A DNA stretch of 64,000 bases from Chitinimonas sp036961565 (GCF_036961565.1 NZ_JBAMDD010000006.1:217571-281570); one strand, 5' to 3'; shown: positions 54,801 through 63,343, numbered from the stretch's first letter. The notes: a model not told the origin generated them from the letters alone. Made by a program: numbers and translations.

Positions 54801-54932
54801 CGGCGCGCCCTGGCTCAGTACCACCCAGTAGCCACCATCACCCGCCGCCGACAGTGCCAGCGTCAGCTGCAAGGGTTCGGCCCCAGGCCGGAAAAGCGCG
54901 ACCGTGCTCGCGGCCATATTGTGCGTAGTCAA
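51825..54932 (-). CDS. HEAT-repeat protein, 1035 aa
   Basis: A large soluble protein made mostly of alpha-helical HEAT-like repeats, from about 110 to the end (for example RRVVE-like helices AVPRLVELLATGDAMLDYC and DVQALGCALLGGRLAQ). The first ~100 residues form a beta-rich domain not recognised with confidence. HEAT arrays act as protein or nucleic-acid scaffolds. A TTG start has GGAGG seven bases upstream; an ATG five codons later is the alternative. It is the first gene of a two-gene operon with the SWIM protein. The pair is probably a complex; its function is unknown. Confidence 0.75.
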   Translation of the reverse strand: MTTHNMAASTVALFRPGAEPLQLTLALSAAGDGGYWVVLSQGAPGEALVALHKNNTPLPLAAAQALLERTVAAKLDDGFVGLESAVPVVDTSALGVTAAQQAGLLARLEHGQWRLLAARQRSRLVWRVGELRVAAAVPRLVELLATGDAMLDYCLAWAIGRCGDAGAKEAMAGLSRRGGSEMVKRMALLAWLQLATADERAAHAVRLVGDWPLPLREAWQAGEPAQLAQVLADADTWQRHKRAEWLEQLDQVALAQPLARQLLLEELAQLPFAAGSFRTARRLYKAAEFRGDAAVWALLQRRFEQTGAAFNHAYEGQGRYLDGRWVRISDELVRQDSRLAYSQRTRRYLVQRGWRTLRRLGGAGSAEFPPLAFAALLQYDDAAAQPDVAVSRSVWDGRRYQTRREYHYRHHDATLFNRLLFRPGGPVRSNRHANSWAADQALPVTLGPRLEPLAECWDQRPDLLLRLALESRAEQVQCFAARALAGLPAYCAGISDTLWRRLLNSPFTATVQFAYDYLFQRIAAEPDRERREAWLALLVGSRHPAICDAALALLEADPAGHASSPTLVTAVLLARTAKVRKLSRLLCQAALAMPGVAEATVQRLLDWLDDADPATEALEPICDNLAWLVGNTFRPAAGKVDHGRLQTLLQHAAVPVVCLAMDWLIAHEQPVSSLPPAGYRPLLQSEDERVLAAAIRLLGALPEPVLLTQAELIARFALCPAATVRRAVQPLMLRLAGLDAAFLAGLMPSLLDVVFRAETVEGLQDEVLALLTGPLAQASREQPYDTTQRLLEARSRAAQRLGSWLLDGYSDAELPLSLWVRLTRHETLAVRQRALAMVAANFAALGVDGLLPALANRWDDARGALIACLQARVAAADWQMAQLIQLCDHEHADVQALGCALLGGRLAQGSDTEALMALAQHPSLKVQRFVADYLQQAVADDVASLVRLRPYFLTVLAQVNRGRAAKTAVLDFLRQRAAASEPAAREVVTLFEHLAVTVALTDRAQYIAGLYDIRRRYPAIATGLAVHAAAVREVA

Positions 54933-55063
54933 ACTGCCCCCTCCCGTATTCGCCAGAGATGGTCGTAGCCATCGTGGCGGACGATTATAGGGGCCAGGCA
55001 GGGGCTTGCCTATGGCGCTGGCATGGGTGCTTTTCCACTTGCCAGATGGGGTAGAGGGCGGGG

Positions 55064-55079
55064 CGTTTCACGTGGAACG
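55064..55079. promoter_or_regulatory. parS-like site 3 (intergenic)
   Basis: cgtttcacgtggaacg matches 13 of 16 consensus ParB-site positions. It lies between the prpF stop and the HEAT-gene start. Confidence 0.4.
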
Positions 55080-55103
55080 GCCACGCCCCCCAGCCATGCC
55101 GGT

Positions 55104-56288
55104 CTAGCCGGGCACTCGCACCCAGCCCTCCATCAGCACCCGGGCACTACGGCTCATGATGGCCTTGCTCACCACCCAATCACCCTCCTGCTGGCGGGCT
55201 TCCGCCCCCACTCGCAGAGTGCCCGAGGGGTGGCCGAAGCGGACTGCCGTGCGCGCCCCACCGCCCGCCGCCAGATTGACCAGGGTGCCAGGTATGGCCG
55301 CCGCCGTGCCTATGGCCACCGCCGCCGTACCCATCATGGCGTGGTGCAGCTTGCCCATGGACAGCGCCCGCACCAACAAGTCGATATCGGCCGCCGCCAC
55401 CGTCTTGCCGCTGGACGCCACATAGTCGGCCGGCTTGGCCACAAAGGCCACCTTGGGCGTGTGCTGGCGGTTGGCCGCTTCGTCCAGGTGCTGGATCAAG
55501 CCCATGCGCAACGCACCATGGGCCCGCAATGTCTCGAACATGACCAGGGCCTTGGCGTCGCCGTTGATGGCGTCCTGCAGTTCGGTGCCGGTATAGCCGA
55601 TGGCCGCCGCATCCACGAATATGGTCGGGATGCCGGCATTGATCAGCGTGGCCTTGAGCTTGCCCAGCCCAGGCACCTCCAGCTCATCCACCAGGTTGCC
55701 GGTAGGAAACATGGCACCGCCTCCGCCGTCCTCATCGGCCGCCGGGTCCAGGAAATCCAGCTGGATTTCCGCCGCCGCAAAGGTCACGCCGTCCAGCTCG
55801 AAATCGCCGGTCTCCTGCACCATGCCATTGCTGACCGGCACCTGGGCCACGATGGTCTTGCCTATATTGGCCTGCCAGATACGCACGGTAACCATGCCAT
55901 CCTGGGGAACACGACTGGCATCGATCAGGCCATTGCTGATGGCAAACGGCCCCACCGCTGCCGACAGGTTGCCGCAGTTGCCGCTCCAATCGACAAAGGC
56001 CTTGTCGATGGCCACCTGGCCGAACAAATAATCCACATCATGATCCGGCCGGCTGCTCTTGCTGACGATCACCGTCTTGCTGGTACTGGAGGTCGCCCCG
56101 CCCATGCCATCGATCTGCTTGCCGTAGGGGTCCGGGCTGCCTATCACCCGCAACAGCAGGGCATCACGGGCGGCACCCGCCACCTGGGCCGCCTCGGGCA
56201 GATCCTGCAGGCGAAAGAACACACCCTTGCTGGTGCCGCCACGCATATAGGTAGCGGGAATCTTGATCTGCGCCGCGTGCTTGCTCAT
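55104..56288 (-). CDS. prpF: 2-methylaconitate cis-trans isomerase
   Basis: PrpF works with AcnD in the methylcitrate cycle, isomerising the trans-methylaconitate that AcnD makes. The 394-aa product has the family start IPATYMRGGTSKGVFF, followed by GSPDPYGKQIDGMGGATSSTSK and DWSGNCGNLSAAVGPFAI (with the conserved active-site Cys), and HRTGLxxGPL-like C-terminal segments. It overlaps the DUF559 gene by 4 bp (ATGA). The presence of acnD with prpF, rather than prpD, is typical of many betaproteobacteria. Confidence 0.95.
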   Translation of the reverse strand: MSKHAAQIKIPATYMRGGTSKGVFFRLQDLPEAAQVAGAARDALLLRVIGSPDPYGKQIDGMGGATSSTSKTVIVSKSSRPDHDVDYLFGQVAIDKAFVDWSGNCGNLSAAVGPFAISNGLIDASRVPQDGMVTVRIWQANIGKTIVAQVPVSNGMVQETGDFELDGVTFAAAEIQLDFLDPAADEDGGGGAMFPTGNLVDELEVPGLGKLKATLINAGIPTIFVDAAAIGYTGTELQDAINGDAKALVMFETLRAHGALRMGLIQHLDEAANRQHTPKVAFVAKPADYVASSGKTVAAADIDLLVRALSMGKLHHAMMGTAAVAIGTAAAIPGTLVNLAAGGGARTAVRFGHPSGTLRVGAEARQQEGDWVVSKAIMSRSARVLMEGWVRVPG

Positions 56289-56668
56289 GTCTCGTCTTCC
56301 TGTATTGAATAATCCGCCCCGGCGGTCACCGTGCGGGTGAGGGCAGACCCGGTCGCCGCCCAGATGGCCGTCAGGACTGCATCGGTCTGCTGCAATATCT
56401 CGTTGTTCCAGAACCGCAAGACCCGAAAGCCCTGCCGCCGCAGCCAGGCATCCCTGGCTTCATCCGCCACGCCGCCATGCTGGCCACCATCTGCCTCCAC
56501 GATCAAGCGTGCACCGAAATGGACGAAGTCCACGATATAGGGGCCCAATGGTTGCTGGCGGCGGAATTTCTCGCCATCCAGGCGATGCGCACGCAAATGC
56601 CGCCACAACAGCCGCTCGGCATCGGTCATGTTCTGCCGCAGGGCTTTGGCGAACTGCCGCTGTTCCAT
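56285..56668 (-). CDS. DUF559 endonuclease-domain protein
   Basis: 127 aa of the DUF559 family, related to Vsr/restriction-type nucleases. The catalytic pattern is seen as PYIVDFVHFGARLIVEADGGQHG (D and ExD/H-type residues), followed by DAWLRRQGFRVLRFWNNEIL. It is inserted between acnD and prpF in an otherwise ordinary prp operon. Its ribosome site is provided by the purine-rich strand of a GC-rich repeat (minus GAGAGGGGGG then CACC-ATG). A role in propionate metabolism is unlikely; it looks like a mobile passenger. Confidence 0.88.
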   Translation of the reverse strand: MEQRQFAKALRQNMTDAERLLWRHLRAHRLDGEKFRRQQPLGPYIVDFVHFGARLIVEADGGQHGGVADEARDAWLRRQGFRVLRFWNNEILQQTDAVLTAIWAATGSALTRTVTAGADYSIQEDET

Positions 56669-56672
56669 GGTG

Positions 56673-56713
56673 CCCCCCTCTCCCCAACCCCTCTCCCTCG
56701 GGGGGAGAGGGGC
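56673..56713. repeat. CT-rich palindromic repeat, copy 1
   Basis: cccctctcccc-aa-cccctctccc followed by the complementary ggggagagggg. It lies directly upstream of the DUF559 start. Confidence 0.75.
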
Positions 56714-56793
56714 TAGTGAATGATTTTATGGTTGTTGCTGTGTTCTGCTTGGTCTGGGGCGGGGGGAGTGCATGGGTTGTGCGCTGTTCCATC

Positions 56794-56834
56794 GCCCCCT
56801 CTCCCCAACCCCTCTCCCTCGAGGGGAGAGGGGC
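56794..56834. repeat. CT-rich palindromic repeat, copy 2
   Basis: It is nearly identical to copy 1. The identity extends to the left into a second copy of the DUF559 first codons (tgttccat) and to the right over ctactgaat-att, about 60 bp in all. This suggests duplication of the gene's 5' end. Confidence 0.75.
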
Positions 56835-56935
56835 TACTGAATCATTCTGACGAGGTCAACAGCCACCTATCCCATCAGCTCACTCAGAAAAACCCAACAA
56901 CCCCAGATCCCACCCCCACCCGCCATTCATTCGTC

Positions 56936-56975
56936 ACCCCTCTCCCCCCGCGGGAGAGGGGCCGGGGGAGAGGGG
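56936..56975. repeat. CT/GA-rich palindromic repeat, copy 3 (variant)
   Basis: acccctctcccc-ccgc-gggagaggggccgggggagaggg, the same style of repeat just after the acnD stop codon. It could act as a transcription-slowing hairpin between acnD and the DUF559 gene. Confidence 0.65.
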
Positions 56976-56986
56976 GAGGCTGCCCA

Positions 56987-59590
56987 TCACCCCCTGGCAG
57001 ACGCCAGAAAATCCTGAGCAAAGCGCTGCAGCACGCCGCCAGCCTCGTAGATCGAAACCTCCTCGTCGCTATCCAGGCGACAGGTCACCGGCACTTCCAC
57101 CCGCTCACCACTGCGGCGATGCACCACCAGCGTCAATGTCGCCCGCGGCCGGCGTTCGCCGATCACGTCGTAAGTCTCGGTACCATCCAAGCCCAGGGTC
57201 AGGCGGTTTACGCCGGGCTTGAACTCCAGCGGCAGCACGCCCATGCCCACCAGGTTGGTGCGGTGGATACGCTCGAAACCCTCGGCCACAATGGCTTCCA
57301 CCCCCGCCAGGCGCACGCCCTTGGCTGCCCAGTCGCGCGATGAACCCTGGCCGTAGTCGGCCCCGGCGATCACCACCAGCGGCTGCTTGCGCGCCATATA
57401 GGTCTCGATGGCCTCCCACATGCGGGTAACCTTGCCCTCGGGCTCTACCCGCGCCAGCGAACCGGGCTTGACCTTGCCGTCCTCGCGCACCATCTCGTTC
57501 AGCAACGTCGGGTTGGCAAAGGTAGCCCGCTGGGCCGTCAGGTGGTCGCCACGGTGGGTGGCGTAGGAATTGAAATCCTCTTCCGGCAAGCCCATCCTGG
57601 CCAGGTACTCACCCGCTGCGCTATCCAGCAAAATGGCATTCGATGGCGACAGGTGGTCGGTGGTGATGTTGTCGCCCAGCACTGCCAGGGGGCGCATGCC
57701 CTGCAGCGTGCGCTCGCCGGCCAGCGCACCCTCCCAATAGGGCGGGCGGCGGATATACGTGCTCTGGCTGCGCCAGGCATACAAGGGGCTCACCTGCTGG
57801 CCGGCATCCTGCTGCGGCGCAAACATGGGGATATACACCTGGCGGAACTGCGCCGGCTGTACCGCCTGCTTCACCACCGCATCGATTTCCTCGTCCGAGG
57901 GCCAGATATCCTTTAGCCGTATCTCGCGGCCATCCACCACGCCCAGCACATCCTTCTCGATATCGAAGCGTATGGTGCCGGCGATGGCATAAGCCACCAC
58001 CAGGGGTGGCGAGGCCAGGAAGGCCTGCTTGGCGTAAGGGTGGATGCGGCCATCAAAGTTGCGGTTGCCCGAGAGCACGGCGGTCGCGTACAGCTTGCGG
58101 TCTATGATTTCCTGCTGGATCTTGGCATCCAGCGCGCCCGACATGCCGTTGCAGGTAGTACAGGCAAACGCCACCACCCCAAAGCCCAGGGCCTCCAGAT
58201 CGGGCATCAGCCCGGCGGCTTCCAGATACAGCTGCACCGCCTTGGAGCCCGGCGCCAGCGACGATTTCACCCAGGGCTTGCGCACTAGGCCCAGCCGGTT
58301 GGCGTTGCGGGCCAGCAGGCCAGCGGCGATCACATTGCGCGGATTGCTGGTGTTGGTGCAGCTGGTAATGGCGGCAATGATGACCGCACCATCCGGCATC
58401 AGGCCCTGGGCCTCCTGCGCGCGGGCCTGCTCCAGGCCCACGGCGATGCCCCGCTCGGCCAGATCGCTGGTGGGCAGGCGCTTGTGCGGGTTGGATGGCC
58501 CCGCCATATTACGCACCACCGTCGCCAGATCGAACCGCAGCACCCGCTCGTATTGCGCGCCCGCCAGGGCATCGGCCCACAGGCCGGTATGCCGGGCATA
58601 GGTCTCCACCAGCTTGACCTGCTCGTCCTCCCGGCCGGTCAGCCGCAGGTAGTCCAGTGTCTGCTGGTCAATAAAGAACATGGCCGCCGTCGCACCATAC
58701 TCCGGCGCCATATTGGAGATAGTCGCCCGGTCGCCCAGGGTCAGCGCTGCCGCGCCCTCGCCACGGAACTCCAGATAAGCCCCCACCACCTTTTCCTTGC
58801 GCAGGAACTCGGTCAGCGCCAGCACCACATCGGTCGCCGTAATACCGGGCCCAGGCCGGCCCGAGAGTTCCACGCCCACGATATCGGGCAGGCGCATCCA
58901 TGATGCGCGGCCCAGCATCACGTTCTCGGCCTCCAGCCCGCCCACCCCGATGGCAATCACACCCAGCGCATCCACATGTGGTGTGTGGCTATCGGTGCCC
59001 ACGCAGGTATCGGGGTAGGCCACGCCATCCAGCACGCCTATCACTGGCGACATCCGCTCCAGATTGATCTGGTGCATGATGCCGTTGCCCGGCGGGATCA
59101 CATCCACGTTCTTGAAGGCCTGCTTGGTCCAGTCGATAAAGTGGAAGCGATCCTCGTTGCGGCGATCCTCGATCGCCCGGTTCTTGGCAAAGGCATCGGG
59201 GTCGAAGCCGCCGCACTCCACCGCCAGCGAGTGGTCCACAATCAGCTGCACCGGCACCACCGGGTTCACCTTGGCCGGGTCGCCCCCTTGATCCGCAATG
59301 GCATCGCGCAGGCCGGCCAGGTCCACCAGGGCGGTCTGGCCCAAAATGTCATGGCACACCACCCGCGCCGGAAACCAGGGGAAGTCGAGATCCCGCTTGC
59401 GCTCGATCAGCTGCCGCAGGGCATCGTCCAGGTTGGCCGGCTCGCAACGGCGCACCAGATTTTCGGCCAGCACGCGGGAGGTATAAGGCAAGCCATCCCA
59501 GGCGCCGGGCTGGATGGCATCGACCGCCTCACGGGCGTCAAAATAATCCAGCCGGGTGCCGGGAAGGGGTTTGCGGTGGGCGGTATTCAT
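56987..59590 (-). CDS. acnD: Fe-S-dependent 2-methylisocitrate dehydratase
   Basis: AcnD dehydrates 2-methylcitrate in the methylcitrate cycle, working with PrpF. The start at 59590 (MNTAHRKPLPGTRLDYFDAR) gives 867 aa, normal for the family; GGGGA lies five bases upstream, and a start four codons earlier is rejected. The 4Fe-4S ligands are in ITSCTNTSNPRN and FACTTCNGMSGALD. DSHTPHVDALGVIAIGVGG and GSSRDWAAKG are aconitase signatures. It follows prpC by 110 bp. Confidence 0.95.
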   Translation of the reverse strand: MNTAHRKPLPGTRLDYFDAREAVDAIQPGAWDGLPYTSRVLAENLVRRCEPANLDDALRQLIERKRDLDFPWFPARVVCHDILGQTALVDLAGLRDAIADQGGDPAKVNPVVPVQLIVDHSLAVECGGFDPDAFAKNRAIEDRRNEDRFHFIDWTKQAFKNVDVIPPGNGIMHQINLERMSPVIGVLDGVAYPDTCVGTDSHTPHVDALGVIAIGVGGLEAENVMLGRASWMRLPDIVGVELSGRPGPGITATDVVLALTEFLRKEKVVGAYLEFRGEGAAALTLGDRATISNMAPEYGATAAMFFIDQQTLDYLRLTGREDEQVKLVETYARHTGLWADALAGAQYERVLRFDLATVVRNMAGPSNPHKRLPTSDLAERGIAVGLEQARAQEAQGLMPDGAVIIAAITSCTNTSNPRNVIAAGLLARNANRLGLVRKPWVKSSLAPGSKAVQLYLEAAGLMPDLEALGFGVVAFACTTCNGMSGALDAKIQQEIIDRKLYATAVLSGNRNFDGRIHPYAKQAFLASPPLVVAYAIAGTIRFDIEKDVLGVVDGREIRLKDIWPSDEEIDAVVKQAVQPAQFRQVYIPMFAPQQDAGQQVSPLYAWRSQSTYIRRPPYWEGALAGERTLQGMRPLAVLGDNITTDHLSPSNAILLDSAAGEYLARMGLPEEDFNSYATHRGDHLTAQRATFANPTLLNEMVREDGKVKPGSLARVEPEGKVTRMWEAIETYMARKQPLVVIAGADYGQGSSRDWAAKGVRLAGVEAIVAEGFERIHRTNLVGMGVLPLEFKPGVNRLTLGLDGTETYDVIGERRPRATLTLVVHRRSGERVEVPVTCRLDSDEEVSIYEAGGVLQRFAQDFLASARG

Positions 59591-59700
59591 GGATGTCCCC
59601 ATCTGCTACGTGTCGCTACGGTACGGTATGTTTTTTTTGGGTGATACAGGCCAGCCAGCGGGGCAGGGCGCCTGGCCCCGCCACCGCGCAATCGCGCCGG

Positions 59701-60852
59701 TCAGCGCTGTGCCAGCGGCACGAACTGCAGGTTTTCGGGCCCGGTGTAGTTGGCGCTGGGGCGGATGATCTTGCCGTCTATACGCTGCTCGATCACATGC
59801 GCACTCCAGCCACTGGTACGGGCAATCACAAACAAGGGCGTAAACATGGCCGTGGGCACACCCATCATGTGGTAGCTGACCGCGCTGAACCAATCCAGGT
59901 TGGGGAACATCTTCTTGATATCCCACATCACCGATTCCAGACGCTCGGCAATATCGAACATCTTCATATCGTCGGCCTGCTGCGACAGCGTACGCGCCAC
60001 TTCCTTGATCACCTTGTTGCGCGGGTCGCTGATGGTATAGACCGGGTGGCCAAAGCCGATCACCACCTCCTTGCGCTCCACCCGGGCGCGAATATCTGCC
60101 TCGGCCGCATCGGGCGATTCGTAGCGCTTCTGCACCTCGAACGCCACCTCGTTGGCACCGCCATGCTTGGGGCCGCGCAGCGCGCCGATGGCACCGGTAA
60201 TGGCCGAGTAAATGTCCGAACCCGTGCCGGCAATCACCCGCGCAGTAAAGGTCGACGCATTGAATTCATGCTCGGCATACAGCACCAGCGAGGTATGCAT
60301 GGCCTTCACCCACTCTGCCGACGGCTTCTCGCCATGCAGCAGGTGCAGGAAGTGACCACCTATCGAATCATCATCGGTCTCCACCTCGATACGGCGGCCG
60401 TTATGGCTGAAGTGATACCAATACAGCAGCATCGAACCCAGCGACGCCATCAGCCGGTCGGCAATATCGCGTGCGCCCGGCATATTGTGGTCGTCCTTCT
60501 CCGGCAGGGCGCAACCCAGGGCCGACACGGCAGAACGCATCACATCCATGGGGTGGGCGCTGGCTGGCAAGGCCTCCAGCACCGCCTTCACGCTGGACGG
60601 TATGCCGCGCAGCGCCTTCAGCTTGTTCTTGTAGCCACGCAGCTCCGCCGCATTCGGCAGCTTGCCATGCACTAGCAGGTAGGCAATCTCCTCAAACTCG
60701 CAGGCATCGGCCACGTCCAGAATGTCGTAACCCCGGTAATGCAGATCGTTACCGGTGCGGCCCACGGTACACAGCTCGGTATTACCGGCAGCAACGCCCG
60801 ACAGGGCAACAGACTTCTTCGGCTTGGGCAGAACGGATTGGGTATCGGACAT
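59701..60852 (-). CDS. prpC: 2-methylcitrate synthase
   Basis: PrpC condenses propionyl-CoA and oxaloacetate to 2-methylcitrate. The start at 60852 (MSDTQSVLPKPKKS) gives 383 aa, the usual size. Citrate-synthase features: LCTVGRTGNDLHYRGYDI, the active-site His in LVLYAEHEFNASTFTARV, GALRGPKHGGANE and GFGHPVYTISDPRN. A 60-residue extension upstream is rejected. It is second in the prp operon, 215 bp after prpB. Confidence 0.95.
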   Translation of the reverse strand: MSDTQSVLPKPKKSVALSGVAAGNTELCTVGRTGNDLHYRGYDILDVADACEFEEIAYLLVHGKLPNAAELRGYKNKLKALRGIPSSVKAVLEALPASAHPMDVMRSAVSALGCALPEKDDHNMPGARDIADRLMASLGSMLLYWYHFSHNGRRIEVETDDDSIGGHFLHLLHGEKPSAEWVKAMHTSLVLYAEHEFNASTFTARVIAGTGSDIYSAITGAIGALRGPKHGGANEVAFEVQKRYESPDAAEADIRARVERKEVVIGFGHPVYTISDPRNKVIKEVARTLSQQADDMKMFDIAERLESVMWDIKKMFPNLDWFSAVSYHMMGVPTAMFTPLFVIARTSGWSAHVIEQRIDGKIIRPSANYTGPENLQFVPLAQR

Positions 60853-61066
60853 GCTGTACTCCTTCACGGCCCGACCAGCGGGCAGGGTTAGATTGATCTT
60901 GGGTCTGATAAAACTTGAACGGCTGGCAGCGCCCTGGCCACCAGGGCAAACCTGGCAGCGCACCCTAGGGCGCCATGCGCCCGCCAGGGTGAATCGCGCC
61001 GCACGCCGGGTTGGACAAGGCCACCGCACCAATTAGGCGGCCCCGCCACTATGCACCTAGTGGCGC

Positions 61067-61951
61067 TTACTGCCCGCTCTGCGCAAACAGCGCATCCAGC
61101 TTCTGCTCATACTCGTGGTAACCCAGGTGCTCATACAGCTCCATACGGGTCTGCATGCGGTCTATCAGGTTCTTCTGGGTACCCTCGGCCGCAATGGTCT
61201 GGTAGCTGTGCAAAGCCGCCTGCGCCATGGTGCGGAAGGCCGACAGCGGGTAAAGCATCATGCTCACCCCCACGCTGCCCAGCTCGTCGCGGGTAAACAG
61301 CGGCGTCTTGCCAAACTCGGTGATATTGGCCAGCACCGGCACCTTCACCGCCGCCACAAAGCGCTGGTACATCTCCAGGCTCTCCATGGCTTCGGGGAAA
61401 ATCATATCGGCACCTGCCTCCACGCAACGGCAAGCCCGGTCGATAGCTGCATCCAGACCCTCCACCGCCAAGGCATCGGTACGCGCCATGATCACAAAAT
61501 CGGCATCGGTCTTGGCATCCACCGCCGCCTTCACCCTATCCACCATCTCCTCGGCCGACACTATCGCCTTGCCCGGACGGTGGCCGCAACGCTTGGCCAG
61601 CACCTGATCCTCGATATGCACAGCGCCAGCACCGGCCCGTATCATCTCCCGCACGGTACGGGCGATATTGAAGGCGCCGCCCCAACCGGTATCAATATCC
61701 ACCAGCACCGGCAGCTGGGTACGGTCGGTAATCCGCCGCACATCGATCAGCACGTCTTCCAGCGTGGTAATGCCCAGATCAGGGATGCCGCAAGAGCTGG
61801 CCGCCACCCCACCACCCGACACATACAAAGCCTTATGGCCACTATGCTCGGCCAATATGGCCGCATAGGCATTGATGGCGCCCACAATCTGCAAAGGGGC
61901 TTCGGCGGCAACGGCATCGCGAAAGCGACGGCCGGCGGAGACTTGGGTCAT
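61067..61951 (-). CDS. prpB: 2-methylisocitrate lyase
   Basis: PrpB cleaves 2-methylisocitrate to pyruvate and succinate, the final step of the cycle. 294 aa, standard length. The catalytic loop is KRCGHRPGK, with the metal-binding LVDIDTGWGG before it and VIMARTDALAVEG after it. The start MTQVSAGRRFRDAV matches the family. First gene of the operon prpB-prpC-acnD-DUF559-prpF; the control region lies at 61952-62447. Confidence 0.96.
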   Translation of the reverse strand: MTQVSAGRRFRDAVAAEAPLQIVGAINAYAAILAEHSGHKALYVSGGGVAASSCGIPDLGITTLEDVLIDVRRITDRTQLPVLVDIDTGWGGAFNIARTVREMIRAGAGAVHIEDQVLAKRCGHRPGKAIVSAEEMVDRVKAAVDAKTDADFVIMARTDALAVEGLDAAIDRACRCVEAGADMIFPEAMESLEMYQRFVAAVKVPVLANITEFGKTPLFTRDELGSVGVSMMLYPLSAFRTMAQAALHSYQTIAAEGTQKNLIDRMQTRMELYEHLGYHEYEQKLDALFAQSGQ

Positions 61952-62087
61952 AAGGCACTCCTGAATGAGGGATGGCGAGGCACTGAGCAGTTACCATGCC
62001 AGGCCAGCACAGGCCCAAGCAGGGTGTTTGGAATCAACGATATACCGGCATGGCGGGCAGGGTGGTCCTGGCTGACAGGCTGGGGAT

Positions 62088-62126
62088 GCGTTTCATCAAA
62101 GAAACATAGTCTCACAGATGAAACGC
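62088..62126. promoter_or_regulatory. Inverted repeat upstream of prpB, candidate operator
   Basis: gcgtttcatc (62088-62097) is exactly complementary to gatgaaacgc (62117-62126), 19 nt apart, roughly 140-175 bp before the prpB start. The size and spacing fit a dimeric regulator site. Confidence 0.5.
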
Positions 62127-62192
62127 AAGACGTGCCCAGGACGTATCTGGAGCATCGTTTATCGGTAGCACCGGCAATCGATTGATGGACCG

Positions 62193-62208
62193 GGTTTCAT
62201 GTGAAACC
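62193..62208. promoter_or_regulatory. parS-like site 4, perfect palindrome
   Basis: ggtttcatgtgaaacc matches 13 of 16 positions of the consensus ParB site and is fully palindromic. Intergenic. Confidence 0.4.
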
Positions 62209-62447
62209 ATGCAGCCCAGCGCCTACTCAACCCTGCTGCAATAGTTGCTCCAGCAAGGGCTAGAGCCACATCGTCTACCCACCAATGCAGCGGGATGTCG
62301 TCCAATCCACCGTCAACCCGTCCAGGCAAGCCGTCGAATCAGTGTCATCGCCTAACCGTAGGCGGCACATGCCATAAATGACTAAGGTTGGACATAAAAT
62401 GGGACTAGAGGCCAAAGCATGCCTTTGATCGAAGGCTTGCCTCGCTG

Positions 62448-63053
62448 CTATGCCTTCAAGACGACCGAGCGCTTTACATCGCCGTCTTCGACAGTAAACT
62501 CGAACTCCGACTCGCTGAGCCAGCCCTTGACCCCGAAAACGTCTTCAACGCGCATGATCTCTGGCAGTGGGCTGCGACACGGATCTGAAAAATCATAGAT
62601 AGCGATGTCGTAGGGACCACCCCAATAGCAGCCCTCAACGGCGAGCACTTGGCCCGTTGGTGAGGGATAGACGCCGCCCCAACAGAAGCCCAAACCCTTA
62701 TAGGCTTCCACTGGAAACGTTAGCGCGTTGACTTCTCGGGCGAGGTCGATCACGTTGTACCCTTGGTAGTCTTCTCCGCACAGTAGATACTCACCGTCGG
62801 GCCGCAACACCCACGCGAACCAGAAGCTAGCCAAATTGCGCTTTACGTCTGCAATGATTTTCTGAGATGCGATGTCTCGAACTAGCCCACGGCTGTAATT
62901 CCAAGACTGGGGACCCTCTGTGTACTCAATGATCTCCAACGAGTAGTTGCCCGATGGCGAGATGTGTATCTCCGGAGGCTTGTCGGTGGGACTCATTTCA
63001 GAGAACCGCTTCTCCGTGTGACTTCGCCATTCGGCGTAACTTGTGTCGCTCAT
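62448..63053 (-). CDS. Hypothetical protein, 201 aa
   Basis: Soluble and acidic, rich in Trp, Tyr and Gly, with repeated short blade-like strands (HISPSGNYSLEIIE, LRPDGEYLLCGEDYQGY, SPTGQVLAVEGCYWGGPYDIAIYDF) that suggest a beta-propeller fragment. No named family recognised. The start at 63053 (MSDTSYAEWRS) is chosen; a longer frame begins 19 codons earlier without support. GC is lower than in the prp genes, suggesting recent transfer. Confidence 0.7.
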   Translation of the reverse strand: MSDTSYAEWRSHTEKRFSEMSPTDKPPEIHISPSGNYSLEIIEYTEGPQSWNYSRGLVRDIASQKIIADVKRNLASFWFAWVLRPDGEYLLCGEDYQGYNVIDLAREVNALTFPVEAYKGLGFCWGGVYPSPTGQVLAVEGCYWGGPYDIAIYDFSDPCRSPLPEIMRVEDVFGVKGWLSESEFEFTVEDGDVKRSVVLKA

Positions 63054-63343
63054 CGCGAGGCCTATCGTTTGATATGAGGGGCAGAAAGTAAAACGCCGCG
63101 CCGGACGCATAAGCTAGTCGAGTACTCACCTCCTTGGCAGACACCACTTACGGCCACGGCGGCATGCCGCCGTTTAACAGGAATCTGCTCGCAGCAAAGA
63201 CGCGTAGGCTAACGGGCCAATCCCGCCAATATAGATGCTTGAAGAAGACAGCTTCTTGCCTTGCTATACCTAAACCCCAGCACCTGCTACGCCCGTCCAG
63301 ATCAGAGAATGCACAGACCAACCAAAGTCGATATCCGGCCACT

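Larger units (their letters stand above)
61952..62447. other. 496-bp intergenic region upstream of the prp operon
   Basis: No supported gene. It holds the prpB control region with a 10-bp inverted repeat (62088-62126) and a perfectly palindromic parS-like site (62193-62208). No regulator gene of the PrpR or GntR type is adjacent, so control must be from elsewhere. Confidence 0.7.

Noticed and set aside
62088..62126. Intrinsic terminator upstream of prpB
   Set aside because: The stem is AT-rich with a 19-nt loop and no T-run; an operator is more likely.
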